From NCBI GenBank assembly GCA_019633985.1, contig JAHQWE010000050.1, forward strand, positions 1 to 64,000: a DNA stretch of 64,000 nt. The letters run 5' to 3'. Source of the stretch: Acidiferrobacterales bacterium (GTDB taxonomy: Bacteria > Pseudomonadota > Gammaproteobacteria > Arenicellales > Poriferihabitantaceae). Positions 19,875 to 32,429 of the stretch are shown here, in pieces (position 1 is the first letter of the stretch; every line of letters starts with the position of its first letter). The notes beneath the pieces are model-generated. The model made no database searches. It had not been told where the DNA came from and saw nothing but the letters and a program-made list of their open reading frames with translations. The translations under genes were made by a program, and so were the position numbers.

Positions 19875-21326
19875 ATGACCACTACTGAAAGTGATTTAGT
19901 ACCCCTGCTCAAAAGAGATTATAAAGAGGGGTTTATTACCGATATCGACTCCGAGACGTTGCCACCTGGTCTAGATGAAGATGTCATTCGCACAATTTCT
20001 GCCAAGAAAAATGAGCCGGAGTGGATGTTGGAATGGCGGCTTGAGGGCTATAAAAGATGGCTGGAAATGGCGCCGCCGGAATGGGCGCATCTACATCATC
20101 CTCCTGTCGATTTTCAGGATATCAGCTATTTCTCTGCGCCCAAGCAAAAACCTTTGTTGGATAGTCTCGACGAGGTAGATCCCAAATTGTTGGAGACCTA
20201 TGAAAAGCTCGGAATTCCCATTGATGAGCAAAAAATGCTCGCAGGGGTAAAAGTAGCGGTTGATGCAGTTTTTGATAGCGTATCCGTTGCAACCACCTTT
20301 AAGGAAACTCTGCTGGAAGCTGGTGTGATCTTTTGTCCTATTTCTGAGGCACTACAAGAGTATCCAGAGCTGATCAAACAGTATTTAGGTACTGTGGTAC
20401 CGCCAAGCGACAACTATTACGCGGCTCTGAATTCGGCAGTATTTAGTGACGGCTCTTTTGTTTTTATCCCCAAAGGTGTCCGTTGTCCGATGGAGTTGTC
20501 GACCTACTTCAGAATCAACGAAATGAATACGGGCCAGTTCGAGAGAACCTTGATTGTGGCCGAAGATGACAGCTATGTGAGCTATCTAGAAGGTTGCACT
20601 GCGCCTATGCGTGACGAAAATCAGCTGCACGCGGCTGTGGTTGAGCTGGTAGCAATGAAAGGTGCCGAAATTAAATACAGCACCGTCCAGAACTGGTATC
20701 CAGGAGATGAGGATGGAAAAGGGGGTATCTACAACTTTGTTACCAAGCGAGGAGCGTGTCGGGGGCAGGGCGCAAAAATTTCCTGGACACAAGTAGAAAC
20801 CGGTTCAGCAATCACCTGGAAGTATCCAAGTGTCTTGCTAGAGGGAGACGATACTGTGGGAGAGTTCTATTCCGTTGCGCTAACCAACAATTATCAGCAA
20901 GCCGACACCGGAACTAAAATGGTACATATTGGCAAGAATTCCAAAAGTACCATTATTTCTAAAGGTATCTCGGCAGGAAAAGGGCAAAACGCCTACCGTG
21001 GCCTGGTCAAGATCTTGAAAGGTGCGGAGAATGCCAGAAATTATTCCCAATGTGATTCTTTGCTCATGGGGGACAAATGTGGGGCGCACACGTTTCCCTA
21101 CATGGAAGTGAAGAATCCGAGTGCGATTGTTGAGCATGAGGCGACCACTTCACGCATCGGAGAAGATCAGCTGTTCTACTGCCGCCAACGTGGAATGTCA
21201 GAAGAGGATGCGGTGTCGATGATTGTGAATGGATTTTGTAAAGAAGTATTTAAAGAACTGCCGATGGAGTTCGCAGTGGAAGCACAAAAGCTCCTTGGTA
21301 TCAGTTTGGAAGGCTCCGTTGGTTAG
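19875..21326 (+). CDS. sufB: Fe-S cluster scaffold subunit SufB
   Basis: Core of the SufBCD scaffold on which Fe-S clusters are built from persulfide sulfur. The track uses a TTG at 19863; I prefer ATG 19875 ([20 protein letters not shown]), 14 nt after the iscR stop. It shows [64 protein letters not shown] and the C-terminal [21 protein letters not shown] region with the functional Cys. Length is 483 aa. It forms an operon with iscR, sufC and sufD. Confidence 0.95.
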   Translation: MTTTESDLVPLLKRDYKEGFITDIDSETLPPGLDEDVIRTISAKKNEPEWMLEWRLEGYKRWLEMAPPEWAHLHHPPVDFQDISYFSAPKQKPLLDSLDEVDPKLLETYEKLGIPIDEQKMLAGVKVAVDAVFDSVSVATTFKETLLEAGVIFCPISEALQEYPELIKQYLGTVVPPSDNYYAALNSAVFSDGSFVFIPKGVRCPMELSTYFRINEMNTGQFERTLIVAEDDSYVSYLEGCTAPMRDENQLHAAVVELVAMKGAEIKYSTVQNWYPGDEDGKGGIYNFVTKRGACRGQGAKISWTQVETGSAITWKYPSVLLEGDDTVGEFYSVALTNNYQQADTGTKMVHIGKNSKSTIISKGISAGKGQNAYRGLVKILKGAENARNYSQCDSLLMGDKCGAHTFPYMEVKNPSAIVEHEATTSRIGEDQLFYCRQRGMSEEDAVSMIVNGFCKEVFKELPMEFAVEAQKLLGISLEGSVG

Positions 21327-21370
21327 CAACGATTCGCATTCAATATCTCATTTAATTTTCTCAAATAAAT

Positions 21371-22123
21371 ATGCTCTCTATTAAAAACTTGCATGCCAGT
21401 ATTGATGGCAAGCGCATTCTGAACGGAATCAATCTCGAAGTGGGTACTGGTGAGGTTCATGCCATCATGGGGCCCAACGGTTCTGGAAAAAGCACCCTGG
21501 CCAGCGTGCTTGCAGGTCGCGATAATTACGAAGTCACTGAAGGAAATGTGATCTATAAAGATCAGGATCTACTTGAAATGGAGCCGGAAATTCGTGCTCG
21601 CGAAGGAGTTTTTCTCGCCTTTCAGTATCCAGTAGAAATACCTGGTGTCACGAATATGTATTTACTCAAGGCTGCTATCAATGCAGTGAAGAAGCACCAG
21701 GGGCAAGACGAGCTCGACGCACGAGAGTTTCTAAAGTTGATCAAGGAGAAGGCGGCGATGGTGGAAATGAAACAAGAGTTTCTATATCGCTCGGTCAACG
21801 AAGGTTTTTCCGGTGGAGAAAAGAAACGCAATGAGATTTTGCAAATGGCGTTGCTTGAACCTTATTTGAGCATTCTCGATGAAACCGATTCAGGCCTGGA
21901 TATTGATGCACTTAAGATCGTTGCCAAGGGGGTAAATCTGATCCGCAGCGAGCAACGATCCATGGTACTGGTGACACACTATCAACGACTACTTGATTAC
22001 ATTGTGCCGGACTATGTACATGTTTTGGCTGGTGGAAAAATCATTCGATCAGGTGGTAAGGAATTGGCACTGGAGCTCGAAGAAAAAGGCTATGGATGGA
22101 TCGATGAGCTGGCAGCAGCGTGA
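21371..22123 (+). CDS. sufC: Suf ABC-type ATPase SufC
   Basis: Cytosolic ABC ATPase that drives conformational change in SufBCD; it is not a transporter. Walker A is GPNGSGKSTLASVLAG (about residue 36), the signature loop is NEGFSGGEKKRNEIL, and Walker B is YLSILDETDSGLDIDAL, where the family has its unusual D-E-T-D-S-G-L-D. LAFQYPVEIPGV is the Q-loop region typical of SufC. Length is 250 aa. It lies 44 nt after sufB and 51 nt before sufD. Confidence 0.96.
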   Translation: MLSIKNLHASIDGKRILNGINLEVGTGEVHAIMGPNGSGKSTLASVLAGRDNYEVTEGNVIYKDQDLLEMEPEIRAREGVFLAFQYPVEIPGVTNMYLLKAAINAVKKHQGQDELDAREFLKLIKEKAAMVEMKQEFLYRSVNEGFSGGEKKRNEILQMALLEPYLSILDETDSGLDIDALKIVAKGVNLIRSEQRSMVLVTHYQRLLDYIVPDYVHVLAGGKIIRSGGKELALELEEKGYGWIDELAAA

Positions 22124-22174
22124 TCTGGGTATGCCGCAGTTAGGCTTGATTTACCGTAAATATATAGAAACATC

Positions 22175-23494
22175 ATGACCGATATTATCGACCACTACGT
22201 GGATCAGTATATTGCTGATAGTGCGCGAACCAGCGCGTCTCTCCCAGATTGGCTCTGCGCGCAAAAGGAATCAGCGATTAGCCAGTTTAAAGAATCTGGT
22301 TTTCCGACTCTGAAAGATGAGGATTGGCGATATACATCGCTAAAGTCCGTGGTTTCAAAATTCTTTGAAGTGAAGGTGGATGAAACATCTGGCTCTGCAG
22401 ACTTATCAGAATTTCTGATTAGCGAGCTAGATAGCTATCGAATGGTCTTTATCGATGGCCGATTCTCGCAACAGCATTCCAATTTGCCTGACGCGGTGAC
22501 TGGCGGTGACATTACCGCTTTGGGTTCAATGACGACGGCAGAATTCGAACATGCGCCACAGGCTCTCACACAGGATCAGACTACGAAACATGGCTTTTCC
22601 GCGTTGAACGTGGCGTTTTCCAGCGACGGCTATGTCATTCAGGTGGCTGACAACACCAAGCTGGATAAACCTGTCGAAATTTTATTTGTGTCTTTGAGTG
22701 AAAATACCGCCGCTCTTCCGCGCAATGTAATTCAAATGGGCAATTATTCTCAGGCAGAATTAATTGAACGACACGTGTCGAAAAATGGATTGAGCGCATT
22801 AAATAATAGTACCTGCCAAGTTGACATAGCTGAAGGAGGGAAGCTGGACTACTATTTAGTAGAAACCATGAGTAATAGCGCAACCCAAGTAACCTCACTG
22901 AACGCAGAACTCGCCAAGGACAGCACGTTTAGTTGCCGTACACTGACACTGGGAGGGGGTTTAGTCAGGAATAATCTCACCGTTAGTCTGAATCAACCAG
23001 GTGCGCATTGCGATATGCTGGGCTTGTATAGCATCGCGGGGAAGCAGCATGTGGATAATCATACCAACGTTATTCATGCCGCTCCGCATTGCACTAGTAA
23101 CGAGCTCTACAAAGGTGTGCTGGATCAGCGATCCCGTGCGGTGTTCCATGGACGTATCAAGGTGGAGCAAGATGCGCAGAAAACCGATGCTGTGCAATCC
23201 AACAACAACCTGTTGCTTTCCGCAAACGCGGAGATCGATACCAAACCGCAGCTCGAAATTTACGCCGATGATGTGAAATGTGCGCACGGTGCGACGGTTG
23301 GACAAATTGATGAAACCTCTCTTTTCTATTTGCGCTCAAGAGGCATCGATGAAACAGATGCGCGTTCCTTGCTGACCTTTGCCTTTGTGAACGATGTGAT
23401 GGAACAGGTTGAGGTTGAGGCCCTTCGAGAATCACTGAGTACCGAGCTTGCCGCTAGGTTAATTGATGAAAACGTTAGTTTATCTGTCAGTTAA
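22175..23494 (+). CDS. sufD: Fe-S assembly complex subunit SufD
   Basis: SufB paralogue that completes the SufBC2D scaffold and helps iron entry. Features are the N-terminal helical part with FPTLKDEDWRYTSL, the beta-helix core, and the C-terminal DDVKCAHGATVGQIDETSLFYLRSRGI motif holding the conserved His needed at the SufB-SufD interface. Length is 439 aa. The following gene, 20 nt on, is sufT; cysteine desulfurase sufS, which often comes next, is not there. Confidence 0.93.
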   Translation: MTDIIDHYVDQYIADSARTSASLPDWLCAQKESAISQFKESGFPTLKDEDWRYTSLKSVVSKFFEVKVDETSGSADLSEFLISELDSYRMVFIDGRFSQQHSNLPDAVTGGDITALGSMTTAEFEHAPQALTQDQTTKHGFSALNVAFSSDGYVIQVADNTKLDKPVEILFVSLSENTAALPRNVIQMGNYSQAELIERHVSKNGLSALNNSTCQVDIAEGGKLDYYLVETMSNSATQVTSLNAELAKDSTFSCRTLTLGGGLVRNNLTVSLNQPGAHCDMLGLYSIAGKQHVDNHTNVIHAAPHCTSNELYKGVLDQRSRAVFHGRIKVEQDAQKTDAVQSNNNLLLSANAEIDTKPQLEIYADDVKCAHGATVGQIDETSLFYLRSRGIDETDARSLLTFAFVNDVMEQVEVEALRESLSTELAARLIDENVSLSVS

Positions 23495-23514
23495 GCGAAA
23501 AGGCCGAATTCAAA

Positions 23515-23979
23515 ATGAATGATCCAGATAAAAGTACCCGAGTCGACTTTAGTCCGAGTATGTTGAGTCCGCAAGAACAGCTGGAAAAACACCAGGCGGA
23601 ACTGATTCGGCAAATGTCACTGGACAATGCGCCTTCCGAGGCTTCCTCAACCGAGGGTGCCGGTAATCAACCCGACAAAGCGACGATCGAAGAACGCGTG
23701 ATCGCAGCATTAAAGACCATTTATGATCCAGAGATTCCTGTCAATATCTATGACTTGGGTTTGATCTACCGCGTTGAGGCTAAGGAACATTGCGTGGAGG
23801 TTGATATGACGTTAACCGCGCCAGGATGCCCTGTTGCGCAAACCTTCCCTGGGGTGGTTGAAGGTACAGTAAAGCTGGTTCCTGGAGTTGAGGATGCATA
23901 TGTGGAGCTCGTGTGGGATCCACCCTGGCGTCAGGAAATGATCAGTGAGGAGGCGAGACTGGAACTCGGCTTGCTTTAA
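23515..23979 (+). CDS. sufT: SufT / MIP18-type (DUF59) Fe-S maturation protein
   Basis: DUF59 proteins assist late Fe-S cluster maturation in Suf-based bacteria. The domain occupies about residues 60-154: ALKTIYDPEIPVNIYDLGLIYRV, LTAPGCPVAQTFPG with its conserved Cys, VELVWDPPWRQEMIS and EARLELGL at the end, as in SufT. The first about 55 residues are polar (Gln, Glu, Ser, Pro) and look disordered; many relatives are shorter, so this N-terminus is an extension or the start could be downstream. It is 20 nt after sufD, same operon. Confidence 0.88.
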   Translation: MNDPDKSTRVDFSPSMLSPQEQLEKHQAELIRQMSLDNAPSEASSTEGAGNQPDKATIEERVIAALKTIYDPEIPVNIYDLGLIYRVEAKEHCVEVDMTLTAPGCPVAQTFPGVVEGTVKLVPGVEDAYVELVWDPPWRQEMISEEARLELGLL

Positions 23980-24036
23980 AATCGAGGTAATACCAATTGG
24001 TAGGCCTGTTTTCTTCTTTCAAACAACCCTTTTTCT

Positions 24037-24357
24037 ATGAGTGATTGGATCAATGCCGTTGCGGAGACAGATCTTTTGCCTGGACAACACATCGTTGTCG
24101 AAGTGGAAGATGCTGCTATTTTGTTGGTGAACCTGGACGGCGAATATTATGCGTTGGAAGATATCTGTACCCATGACGGCAGTGAGATTTCGTCGGGCTG
24201 TATGGTTGACGGCAGCTTCGAATGTCCAAGACATGGCGCCCGATTTGACATAAAAACAGGTGAAGTGACCGCACCACCCGCTTATGAACCGGTAGATACC
24301 TTTCCTGTCCAGGTTACCGACGGAATTGTGCAAGTACGAGACGATCGTTGGGATTAA
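24037..24357 (+). CDS. Rieske-type [2Fe-2S] ferredoxin
   Basis: 106-aa soluble Rieske ferredoxin of the kind that feeds electrons to oxygenases. The cluster motifs are ICTHDG (Cys-x-His) and FECPRHGARFD (Cys-x2-His), with 17 residues between. It lacks a membrane anchor, so it is not the cytochrome bc1 Rieske protein. It is 57 nt after sufT and probably the last gene of the suf operon, which suggests a housekeeping Fe-S link rather than a dedicated oxygenase partner. No oxygenase is adjacent. Its physiological partner cannot be named. Confidence 0.85.
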   Translation: MSDWINAVAETDLLPGQHIVVEVEDAAILLVNLDGEYYALEDICTHDGSEISSGCMVDGSFECPRHGARFDIKTGEVTAPPAYEPVDTFPVQVTDGIVQVRDDRWD

Positions 24358-24362
24358 ATTTC

Positions 24363-24402
24363 CGCATTTTTCTGTCGATCGACGGATTTTTTCGAAAATG
24401 CG
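24363..24402. terminator. Terminator-like inverted repeat between convergent genes
   Basis: An outer inverted repeat CGCATTTT (24363-24370) / AAAATGCG (24395-24402) encloses a hairpin TCTGTC-GATC-GACGGA (24371-24386, one GU pair) followed on the plus strand by six T. It fills the 45-nt space between the end of the suf operon and the end of the convergent gene. It fits a plus-strand terminator best; use on the minus strand is weaker. Confidence 0.6.
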
Positions 24403-24846
24403 TTACTCTGAAATCGTATAGCCGGGGCCGGATTGGGTATCCAAGTTGATCAAAACTTCTTTCCCGCCGAAGCCGTCAACAAGGTCGTGGGCGCGTACGG
24501 TGACTGTTTTCACCGAATCTGGAATGTTCAAGCCACTTTGGCTCCGAGTAAAAGGTTGCTCAGTTTCGTGAGGGTGGAAGAGCACCCGGGTAAACTGATC
24601 GTCTTCCCGTGCTTTTAAAACTTCTCCGGTATCTGTCACCACATCCCAGCCATTGCTGTAATCATCCCATCCAGTGTCTGGATGACGCACGGTGACATGA
24701 AAGGTCCAGCTGCCATTGGCACTTTTTACGACACGAACCTGCTCAACGTCTGCATCAGCGGTTCCCGCCATGGTCATGCTGGTGGCCAAAGTCGTAAACA
24801 GAGCACTGATGCAGAGCATTACCATCTTAAAGCCGAAATTCGTCAT
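24403..24846 (-). CDS. Conserved small secreted protein of unknown function
   Basis: 147 aa from the ATG at 24846 (the track's 24921 start adds an unlikely tail). A Sec signal peptide is clear: MTNFGFK, a hydrophobic run, then a likely cut after AGTADA. The mature part, about 115 aa, has no cysteine and is rich in beta-type sequence: SWTFHVTVRHPDTGWDDYSN, GWDVVTDTGEVL, LFHPHETEQPFTRSQSG and KTVTVRAHDLVDGFGG. From memory, similar proteins with the HPHxxEQPFTRS pattern occur as conserved hypotheticals in marine proteobacteria; I know of no assigned function. The paired His/Asp-rich motifs could bind a metal, but this is speculation. Divergent from murA. Confidence 0.75.
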   Translation of the reverse strand: MTNFGFKMVMLCISALFTTLATSMTMAGTADADVEQVRVVKSANGSWTFHVTVRHPDTGWDDYSNGWDVVTDTGEVLKAREDDQFTRVLFHPHETEQPFTRSQSGLNIPDSVKTVTVRAHDLVDGFGGKEVLINLDTQSGPGYTISE

Positions 24847-24914
24847 AGGGGTTTCCGTTAGAGATAAGTGCAATAGGTTAAAATCGACGTATGTACGAAC
24901 ATGATACCGCAAAC

Positions 24915-24939
24915 TTCGCATCGAGTGATGCTATGCGAA
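24915..24939. promoter_or_regulatory. Inverted repeat TTCGCAT-N11-ATGCGAA
   Basis: Perfect 7-bp arms with an 11-nt centre, giving a 25-nt dyad about one helical turn wide per half-site. It lies in the 154-nt divergent region between the secreted-protein gene and murA, about 60 nt before the murA ATG. It has the geometry of a dimeric regulator's operator; a nested GCATC..GATGC is also present. The binding protein is unknown. Confidence 0.35.
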
Positions 24940-24991
24940 TCGTGCTCGGTGTCTTCCAAACATTGCGGGCTACACAGTCTGCACTCGATAG

Positions 24992-26290
<1,299 letters not shown>

Positions 26291-26309
26291 CAGCAGGTGG
26301 TTGAAAGAA

Positions 26310-27608
26310 ATGCGCGTACTGCATAGTCAGGCGTCCGGTTTTTCGGAGCAACTTGCCGAATTACTCGACAGAGAAAGTGAAACAGCTCAGGGAGTGGAGG
26401 ATGTTGTCAGTGGCATCATCCATAGAATTCGTGCAGAAGGTGATAAAGCGTTGCTCGAACTTACCAGGCAGTTCGATAGACTGGATATCCACTCGGCCAA
26501 TGCGCTTGAGCTTACCCAAGATAGGGTGGAAGAAATCGTAAAAACCGTTGATCCGGAAGTCAGTGCCGCACTGGCGGCGGCGAGTCAACGGATCAGGGAA
26601 TACCACGAACGGGAGGTGAACACATCCTGGCGGCATACCGCCGAGGACGGCACGGTACTTGGACAAAAGATCACTCCGCTTGATCGAGTTGGGGTATATG
26701 TACCAGGCGGTAAAGCCGCCTATCCTTCTTCAGTGATGATGACAGCCATTCCGGCCAGTGTCGCGGGCGTGGATGAGGTGATGATGGTGGTTCCAACGCC
26801 GGATGGAGAGATCAACTCAGCAGTCGTTCTGGCTGCCACGCTTTCTGGAGTAGATCGCATCTTTACGATTGGAGGTGCGCAAGCTGTCGCAGCCCTGGCC
26901 TACGGAACGGAAACGATACCAGCAGTGGATAAAATCGTTGGTCCGGGAAATATTTACGTCGCTACCGCAAAAAAGCAGGTGTTTGGCAAAGTTGGTATCG
27001 ACATGATCGCCGGGCCGTCGGAAGTAACTTTAATTTGTGATGACAATGCTAATCCTGATTGGGTCGCAATGGATCTTTTTGCACAGGCCGAGCATGATGA
27101 ACTCGCGCAATCTATCGTCATTACTGATTCCGCAGAATTGGTGGATAAGATTCAGGCTTCTGTTGAACGGCTTCTGCCGACAATGGAACGACAAGAAATC
27201 ATAGAAGCGGCGTTAGAGGCGCAAGGTGCGATTATCCTGGTGCCGACTTTGGAAGATGCTGCCATGATATCCAATTCAATTGCACCAGAGCACCTTGAGC
27301 TGATGGTGGCAGATCCAGAGTTACTAAATCAGAGAATAAAACATGCCGGGGCCATTTTTATGGGTCGATACAGTGCTGAGTCTCTTGGCGATTATTGCGC
27401 TGGCCCGAACCATGTCCTGCCCACAGCTGGAACTGCAAGATTCAGCTCTCCACTCGGGGTCTATGACTACCAGAAACGAAGCAGCATAATTTTTGCCAGC
27501 CAAAGTGGGGCCGATGAAATGGCAAAGATTGCTTCCGTATTAGCGCGTTGCGAGGGCTTAACCGCACATGCGAGATCTGCGGAGTACCGATTGAAAAGCG
27601 ATCTGTAA
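26310..27608 (+). CDS. hisD: Histidinol dehydrogenase HisD
   Basis: NAD- and zinc-dependent enzyme that oxidises L-histidinol to L-histidine in the last two steps. The track starts at a TTG (26301) that would sit directly on the AGGTGG Shine-Dalgarno (26294-26299); ATG 26310 ([11 protein letters not shown]) has proper spacing. Family motifs are [54 protein letters not shown], and APEHLELM with the catalytic Glu-His. Length is 432 aa, as usual. Confidence 0.97.
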   Translation: MRVLHSQASGFSEQLAELLDRESETAQGVEDVVSGIIHRIRAEGDKALLELTRQFDRLDIHSANALELTQDRVEEIVKTVDPEVSAALAAASQRIREYHEREVNTSWRHTAEDGTVLGQKITPLDRVGVYVPGGKAAYPSSVMMTAIPASVAGVDEVMMVVPTPDGEINSAVVLAATLSGVDRIFTIGGAQAVAALAYGTETIPAVDKIVGPGNIYVATAKKQVFGKVGIDMIAGPSEVTLICDDNANPDWVAMDLFAQAEHDELAQSIVITDSAELVDKIQASVERLLPTMERQEIIEAALEAQGAIILVPTLEDAAMISNSIAPEHLELMVADPELLNQRIKHAGAIFMGRYSAESLGDYCAGPNHVLPTAGTARFSSPLGVYDYQKRSSIIFASQSGADEMAKIASVLARCEGLTAHARSAEYRLKSDL

Positions 27609-27622
27609 CAGTGAAATCCGCG

Positions 27623-28693
27623 ATGACTGCCGTAGCTAAATGGGTTCCGAAGGAGATTCGAGAGCTGAAGGCGTATCATGTTCCCCCTGCGACGGGACTA
27701 ATTAAGCTCGATGCGATGGAGAATCCGTATACCTTATCGGCCGACCTGCGGAAAAAATGGCTTGATCGATTGGAGAAGGTAGATTTCAATCGCTACCCAG
27801 ATCCTGCGGCTGATGCGGTGAAACAGGGTATCCGGCGAGTTTTTAATGTACCACTTTCGAGCGATATGGTGCTCGGCAATGGATCGGATGAGTTAATCCA
27901 GATGGTTGCGGCAATGGTAGGGGGAACAGATCGGGTTTTCCTGTCTCCCGAACCTTCTTTTTCGATGTATCGTTTGATCTCTAAAGCAAGCGGCACGCGA
28001 TATTTTGAGTACCGCCTCAAGTCAGATTTTTCAGTTGATTCGACTGAGTTGCTGACTTTGATAGAACAACATCAGCCTGCCTGCATATTTCTCGCCTATC
28101 CCAATAACCCAACAGGGAATAGTTTTGACACTGCAGTGATCGACCAGGTTCTCGAAGCAGCTCCTGGGCTAGTGGTGGTTGACGAAGCCTATTTCTCGTT
28201 TAGTGGCCAAACCTACCTTCAAAAGTTACCGCAGTATGAGAATTTGTTGGTGATGCGGACACTTTCAAAAAGCGGTCTAGCGGGGTTGAGATTGGGGATG
28301 TTAATGGGACATCCTGACTGGGTTGCAGAACTTGAGAAGATACGACTCCCCTACAATATCAACATATTGACGCAGGAGTCCGCGAAATTTTGCCTTGATC
28401 ACTATGCGTCCTTTGAGGAGCAGGCTAAGCAGATAATTGAAAGCCGAAACTGGCTGATGCCGCAACTCAAGGAGAGAGCGATTGAGGTTTACCCGAGTGA
28501 TACCAATTTTATATTGGTACGCCTTCCGCAAGCGGCCGATCGTGTTTTTGAGGAACTAAAAGAAAACGGAATACTGGTTAAAAACTTAAACGGTTCAGAT
28601 CCTGCGTTAGAAAACTGTTTACGTATTACCGTAGGTACTCGAGATCAGTGTGAAGCATTTTTGTCTGCCTTTGACAGAGTCTGTGATCGTTAA
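27623..28693 (+). CDS. hisC: Histidinol-phosphate aminotransferase HisC
   Basis: PLP-dependent class I/II aminotransferase that makes histidinol phosphate from imidazole acetol phosphate. The start at 27623 (MTAVAKWVPKEIRELKAYHVP) lies 14 nt after hisD; the track's 27548 start lies in hisD. LDAMENPYTL, NRYPDPAADAVKQGI, LGNGSDELIQM, YPNNPTGN and the PLP-Lys region MRTLSKSGLAGLRLGML are typical. Length is 356 aa. It converges on tmcA over 186 nt without an obvious terminator. Confidence 0.95.
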   Translation: MTAVAKWVPKEIRELKAYHVPPATGLIKLDAMENPYTLSADLRKKWLDRLEKVDFNRYPDPAADAVKQGIRRVFNVPLSSDMVLGNGSDELIQMVAAMVGGTDRVFLSPEPSFSMYRLISKASGTRYFEYRLKSDFSVDSTELLTLIEQHQPACIFLAYPNNPTGNSFDTAVIDQVLEAAPGLVVVDEAYFSFSGQTYLQKLPQYENLLVMRTLSKSGLAGLRLGMLMGHPDWVAELEKIRLPYNINILTQESAKFCLDHYASFEEQAKQIIESRNWLMPQLKERAIEVYPSDTNFILVRLPQAADRVFEELKENGILVKNLNGSDPALENCLRITVGTRDQCEAFLSAFDRVCDR

Positions 28694-28879
28694 AGTCTGG
28701 CAGAAAATCGGAATCGGGGTGGTTAGACATATCAAGTTAACTATACTCCCGAACTGGAGGAGTGAACTGATATTGCTATGTCTACGGTGTTTCGTTAGTA
28801 GAGGCACTCCGATTTCTTAATGATAATCGCGAGCTACCCTTTGCGAAACCACCGAGAACTGCTGACCCGAGAATGACTC

Positions 28880-31190
<2,311 letters not shown>

Positions 31191-31271
31191 CTACAAATAT
31201 TCCAGCATATTCGCTGGATAACTATTACCAATGCATCCAAGGCAGATGATATGTTGGTGGAAATTGGTGCC

Positions 31272-31757
31272 TTAAGAGGCTTTGTATTTGTCCTTGAGAG
31301 CCTGATGTACCACAGGATCTACAAATTCGCTAACGTCTCCACCATATCGGGCAATTTCTTTCACCAAAGAAGCCGAAACAAAAGTATATCTTTCTGACGG
31401 AGTTAAAAAGACCGTTTCGATATCGCTATCGAGTCGACGATTCATTGATGCAAGCTGGAACTCAAACTCGAAATCTGAGACCGCCCGCAAACCTCTAAGA
31501 ACAATTCTGGCGTCCACAGAGCGAACAAAATCGATAAGCAAACCGGAAAACCCCATCACTTCGACGTTATTTGTGTCTACAAGCACGGTTCTTGCGAGCT
31601 CTATTCGCTCCTCCAGGTTAAACAGGGGTTTTTTGTCTGGGTTATCTGCCACCGCTAAAATCACTTTATCAAACATCTTGGCAGTTCTCATTACGAGATC
31701 AATGTGACCGCTGGTAACAGGATCAAAAGTACCTGCATAAACCGCTGTATTCGTCAT
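31272..31757 (-). CDS. coaD: Phosphopantetheine adenylyltransferase CoaD
   Basis: Hexameric nucleotidyltransferase that turns 4'-phosphopantetheine and ATP into dephospho-CoA. MTNTAVYAGTFDPVTSGHIDLVMR contains the T-x-G-H nucleotide motif; the track's extra 22 residues upstream lie in rsmD. ADNPDKKPLFNLEERIEL, VLRGLRAVSDFEFEFQLASMNR and LTPSERYTFVSASLVKEIA follow as in the family. Length is 161 aa. The ATG overlaps the rsmD stop by 4 nt. coaE, the next enzyme of the pathway, is also in this window. Confidence 0.96.
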   Translation of the reverse strand: MTNTAVYAGTFDPVTSGHIDLVMRTAKMFDKVILAVADNPDKKPLFNLEERIELARTVLVDTNNVEVMGFSGLLIDFVRSVDARIVLRGLRAVSDFEFEFQLASMNRRLDSDIETVFLTPSERYTFVSASLVKEIARYGGDVSEFVDPVVHQALKDKYKAS

Positions 31758-32326
31758 TTTGCTATGGTCTGAATCAATGTGGACTGAACCCTGCCACGGG
31801 CCTTCTGTCGGATGATATGCCAACTGGACGGAATTGGTAAGGGCTCTGGTGATCTTGCCGATTCTAAGTAGAGTAACGTTTTATCGTGTATTGCCTTGCA
31901 GGATGCGATTGCCGAACAGGTTTCCGCGAGTAAATCTGGGTCGAAAGGTGGGTCCGCGAATACGATGTCGTATTGTTCCTGATCCTGTTCCAGGAGTGAA
32001 ATTGCGGTACGCTGTTCAACCTGGATTTGGCTACTGGCGTTAAGCAGGGCGATGTTCTTCCGCAGTTGTTGAACGACCAAAGTGTTTTTCTCTACCAGTT
32101 TGACCCGCGCTGCGCCTCTGGAGGCGGCTTCAAAACCCAATGCACCACTTCCAGCGAACAGGTCAAGGCACTTGCTTCCGGGAATGTCGGACTGCAACCA
32201 GTTGAATAGTGTTTCTCTGACAGAATCGGGTGTTGGTCGTAAGCTCGCGGTCGTTGGGAATAGCAATTTTCGACTACGCCATTGACCACCGATGATCCTG
32301 ATTTGACCAGTGGATGTTTTCTTCAA
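31754..32326 (-). CDS. rsmD: 16S rRNA (guanine-966-N2)-methyltransferase RsmD
   Basis: SAM-dependent methyltransferase acting on G966 of 16S rRNA in the small subunit. Motifs are RIIGGQWRSRKL, LRPTPDSVRETLFNWL, the SAM loop LDLFAGSGALGFEAASRGA and the catalytic DIVFADPPFD (N/D-PPF). The track's frame reaches 32824, far into ftsY; the sensible start is TTG at 32326 (MKKTSTGQIRI), with GAGAG just upstream, giving 190 aa. It is divergent from ftsY, a classic arrangement, with 103 nt between starts. Confidence 0.92.
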   Translation of the reverse strand: MKKTSTGQIRIIGGQWRSRKLLFPTTASLRPTPDSVRETLFNWLQSDIPGSKCLDLFAGSGALGFEAASRGAARVKLVEKNTLVVQQLRKNIALLNASSQIQVEQRTAISLLEQDQEQYDIVFADPPFDPDLLAETCSAIASCKAIHDKTLLYLESARSPEPLPIPSSWHIIRQKARGRVQSTLIQTIAK

Positions 32327-32429
32327 ATCTCGGGTCTCTCTGTCAAGGTAAGTGGTGGAATGATACGATACGCATCGCTGCAATTCGAACCATTTCGACT
32401 CCCTCCCACCTGATTCAACAAATTTTGCA

